NCBI GenBank assembly: GCA_021200475.1
Contig: JAJQGP010000016.1
Location: forward strand, 1 to 34,009
Direction: 5' to 3'
Length of the DNA stretch: 34,009 nucleotides
Source of the DNA: Lachnospiraceae bacterium
Lineage (GTDB): Bacteria; Bacillota; Clostridia; Lachnospirales; Lachnospiraceae
Part shown: positions 33,807-34,009 of the stretch, piece after piece
Position numbering within the stretch: position 1 is the stretch's first letter
Layout: each line of letters starts with the position of its first letter
Translations under genes and position numbers: made by a program
Notes under the pieces: model-generated
What the model saw: the letters and a program-made list of their open reading frames with translations, nothing else
Told to the model about the DNA's origin: nothing
Database searches by the model: none

Positions 33807-34009
33807 GAGTTACAAGTTGAAACCATTTATTTCAGCAGGAAAAAGGGACTCCTTTAATGTCTTACTTAAGGATATCGCTTCCTGGTACAAATTCCAGTTA
33901 CTGGCCGCATGTCGCTCCGCCGCAGCTGCCGGTAAAGGATGTCATGTGTTTTTCAGCCTGCCCGAAACGGACAGGATGGCGAAGCTATGCGTTTTTTCGG
34001 AGGTGAGGA
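33807..34009 (+). promoter_or_regulatory. leader of a downstream gene outside the window
   Basis: About 200 bases from the predicted transcription start to a ribosome site GGAGGTGAGGA at the very end. It contains the hairpin CCTGCCCG-AAA-CGGACAGG (about 33955-33975). It also contains a 49-codon frame (33857-34006) whose stop TGA lies within the ribosome site, which could be a leader peptide. No riboswitch class is recognised. Confidence 0.4.

Overview
The window looks like chromosome of a low-to-mid GC Bacillota, most likely a Lachnospiraceae-type gut clostridium. This rests on strong AGGAGG-type ribosome binding sites, TTGACA/TATAAT promoters with 17-base spacers, TTG and GTG starts, a PTS EIICBA fusion, an archaeal/fungal-type Asd, a Thr/Glu-repeat lipoprotein with SH3 domains, and housekeeping genes (argH, asd, topB, aspS, glpK, trpS) in short operons. 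The genus is inferred, not shown.

Layout. 1-5.3 kb: the 3' part of a glucose-family PTS permease, argH and asd. 5.4-7.7 kb: topoisomerase III (topB). 7.7-9.8 kb: an AT-rich island with its own promoter, coding for an OLD/AAA-type ATPase and a small protein with a PD-(D/E)XK-like D...ExK motif. 9.8-14.9 kb: a hexapeptide acyltransferase and a second-type type IIA topoisomerase pair (parE/parC-like), separated by a compact four-stem palindromic element. 14.9-16.0 kb, minus strand: a membrane GGDEF diguanylate cyclase. 16.4-20.7 kb: an aconitase-family hydratase and aspS. 21.0-23.6 kb, minus strand: a MotA/ExbB/ZorA-like channel subunit and a MotB/ZorB-like OmpA subunit whose C-terminus has been rewritten by a small inserted element. 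23.8-27.8 kb: an ACT-domain protein and three cell-envelope proteins (a degenerate NodB-like lipoprotein, an SH3 lipoprotein and a membrane-anchored serine hydrolase of beta-lactamase fold). 28.0-31.5 kb: a cytoplasmic subtilisin overlapping glpK, then trpS. 31.6-33.5 kb: a second AT-rich island with an AAA ATPase, a short TOPRIM-like partner and gene debris. 33.5-34.0 kb: a cluster of GACCAC repeats, then a consensus promoter and an untranslated leader for a gene outside the window.

Systems. The strongest candidates for undescribed or poorly described biology are the ATPase plus nuclease-like pair (7.8-9.8 kb), the orphan rotary-motor-like pair (21.0-23.6 kb) and the eroded ATPase plus TOPRIM-like pair (31.7-33.1 kb). 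The first and third fit the pattern of two-gene anti-phage modules, by inference only.

A second theme is small palindromic intergenic elements. At least four copies of a GTAAC...GTTAC family occur, one with a clean 8-base target duplication. A related-looking 170-base element with a 10-base flanking duplication sits in the 3' end of the OmpA-like gene, and the pre-insertion reading frame can be reconstructed. A four-stem element precedes the parC-like gene.
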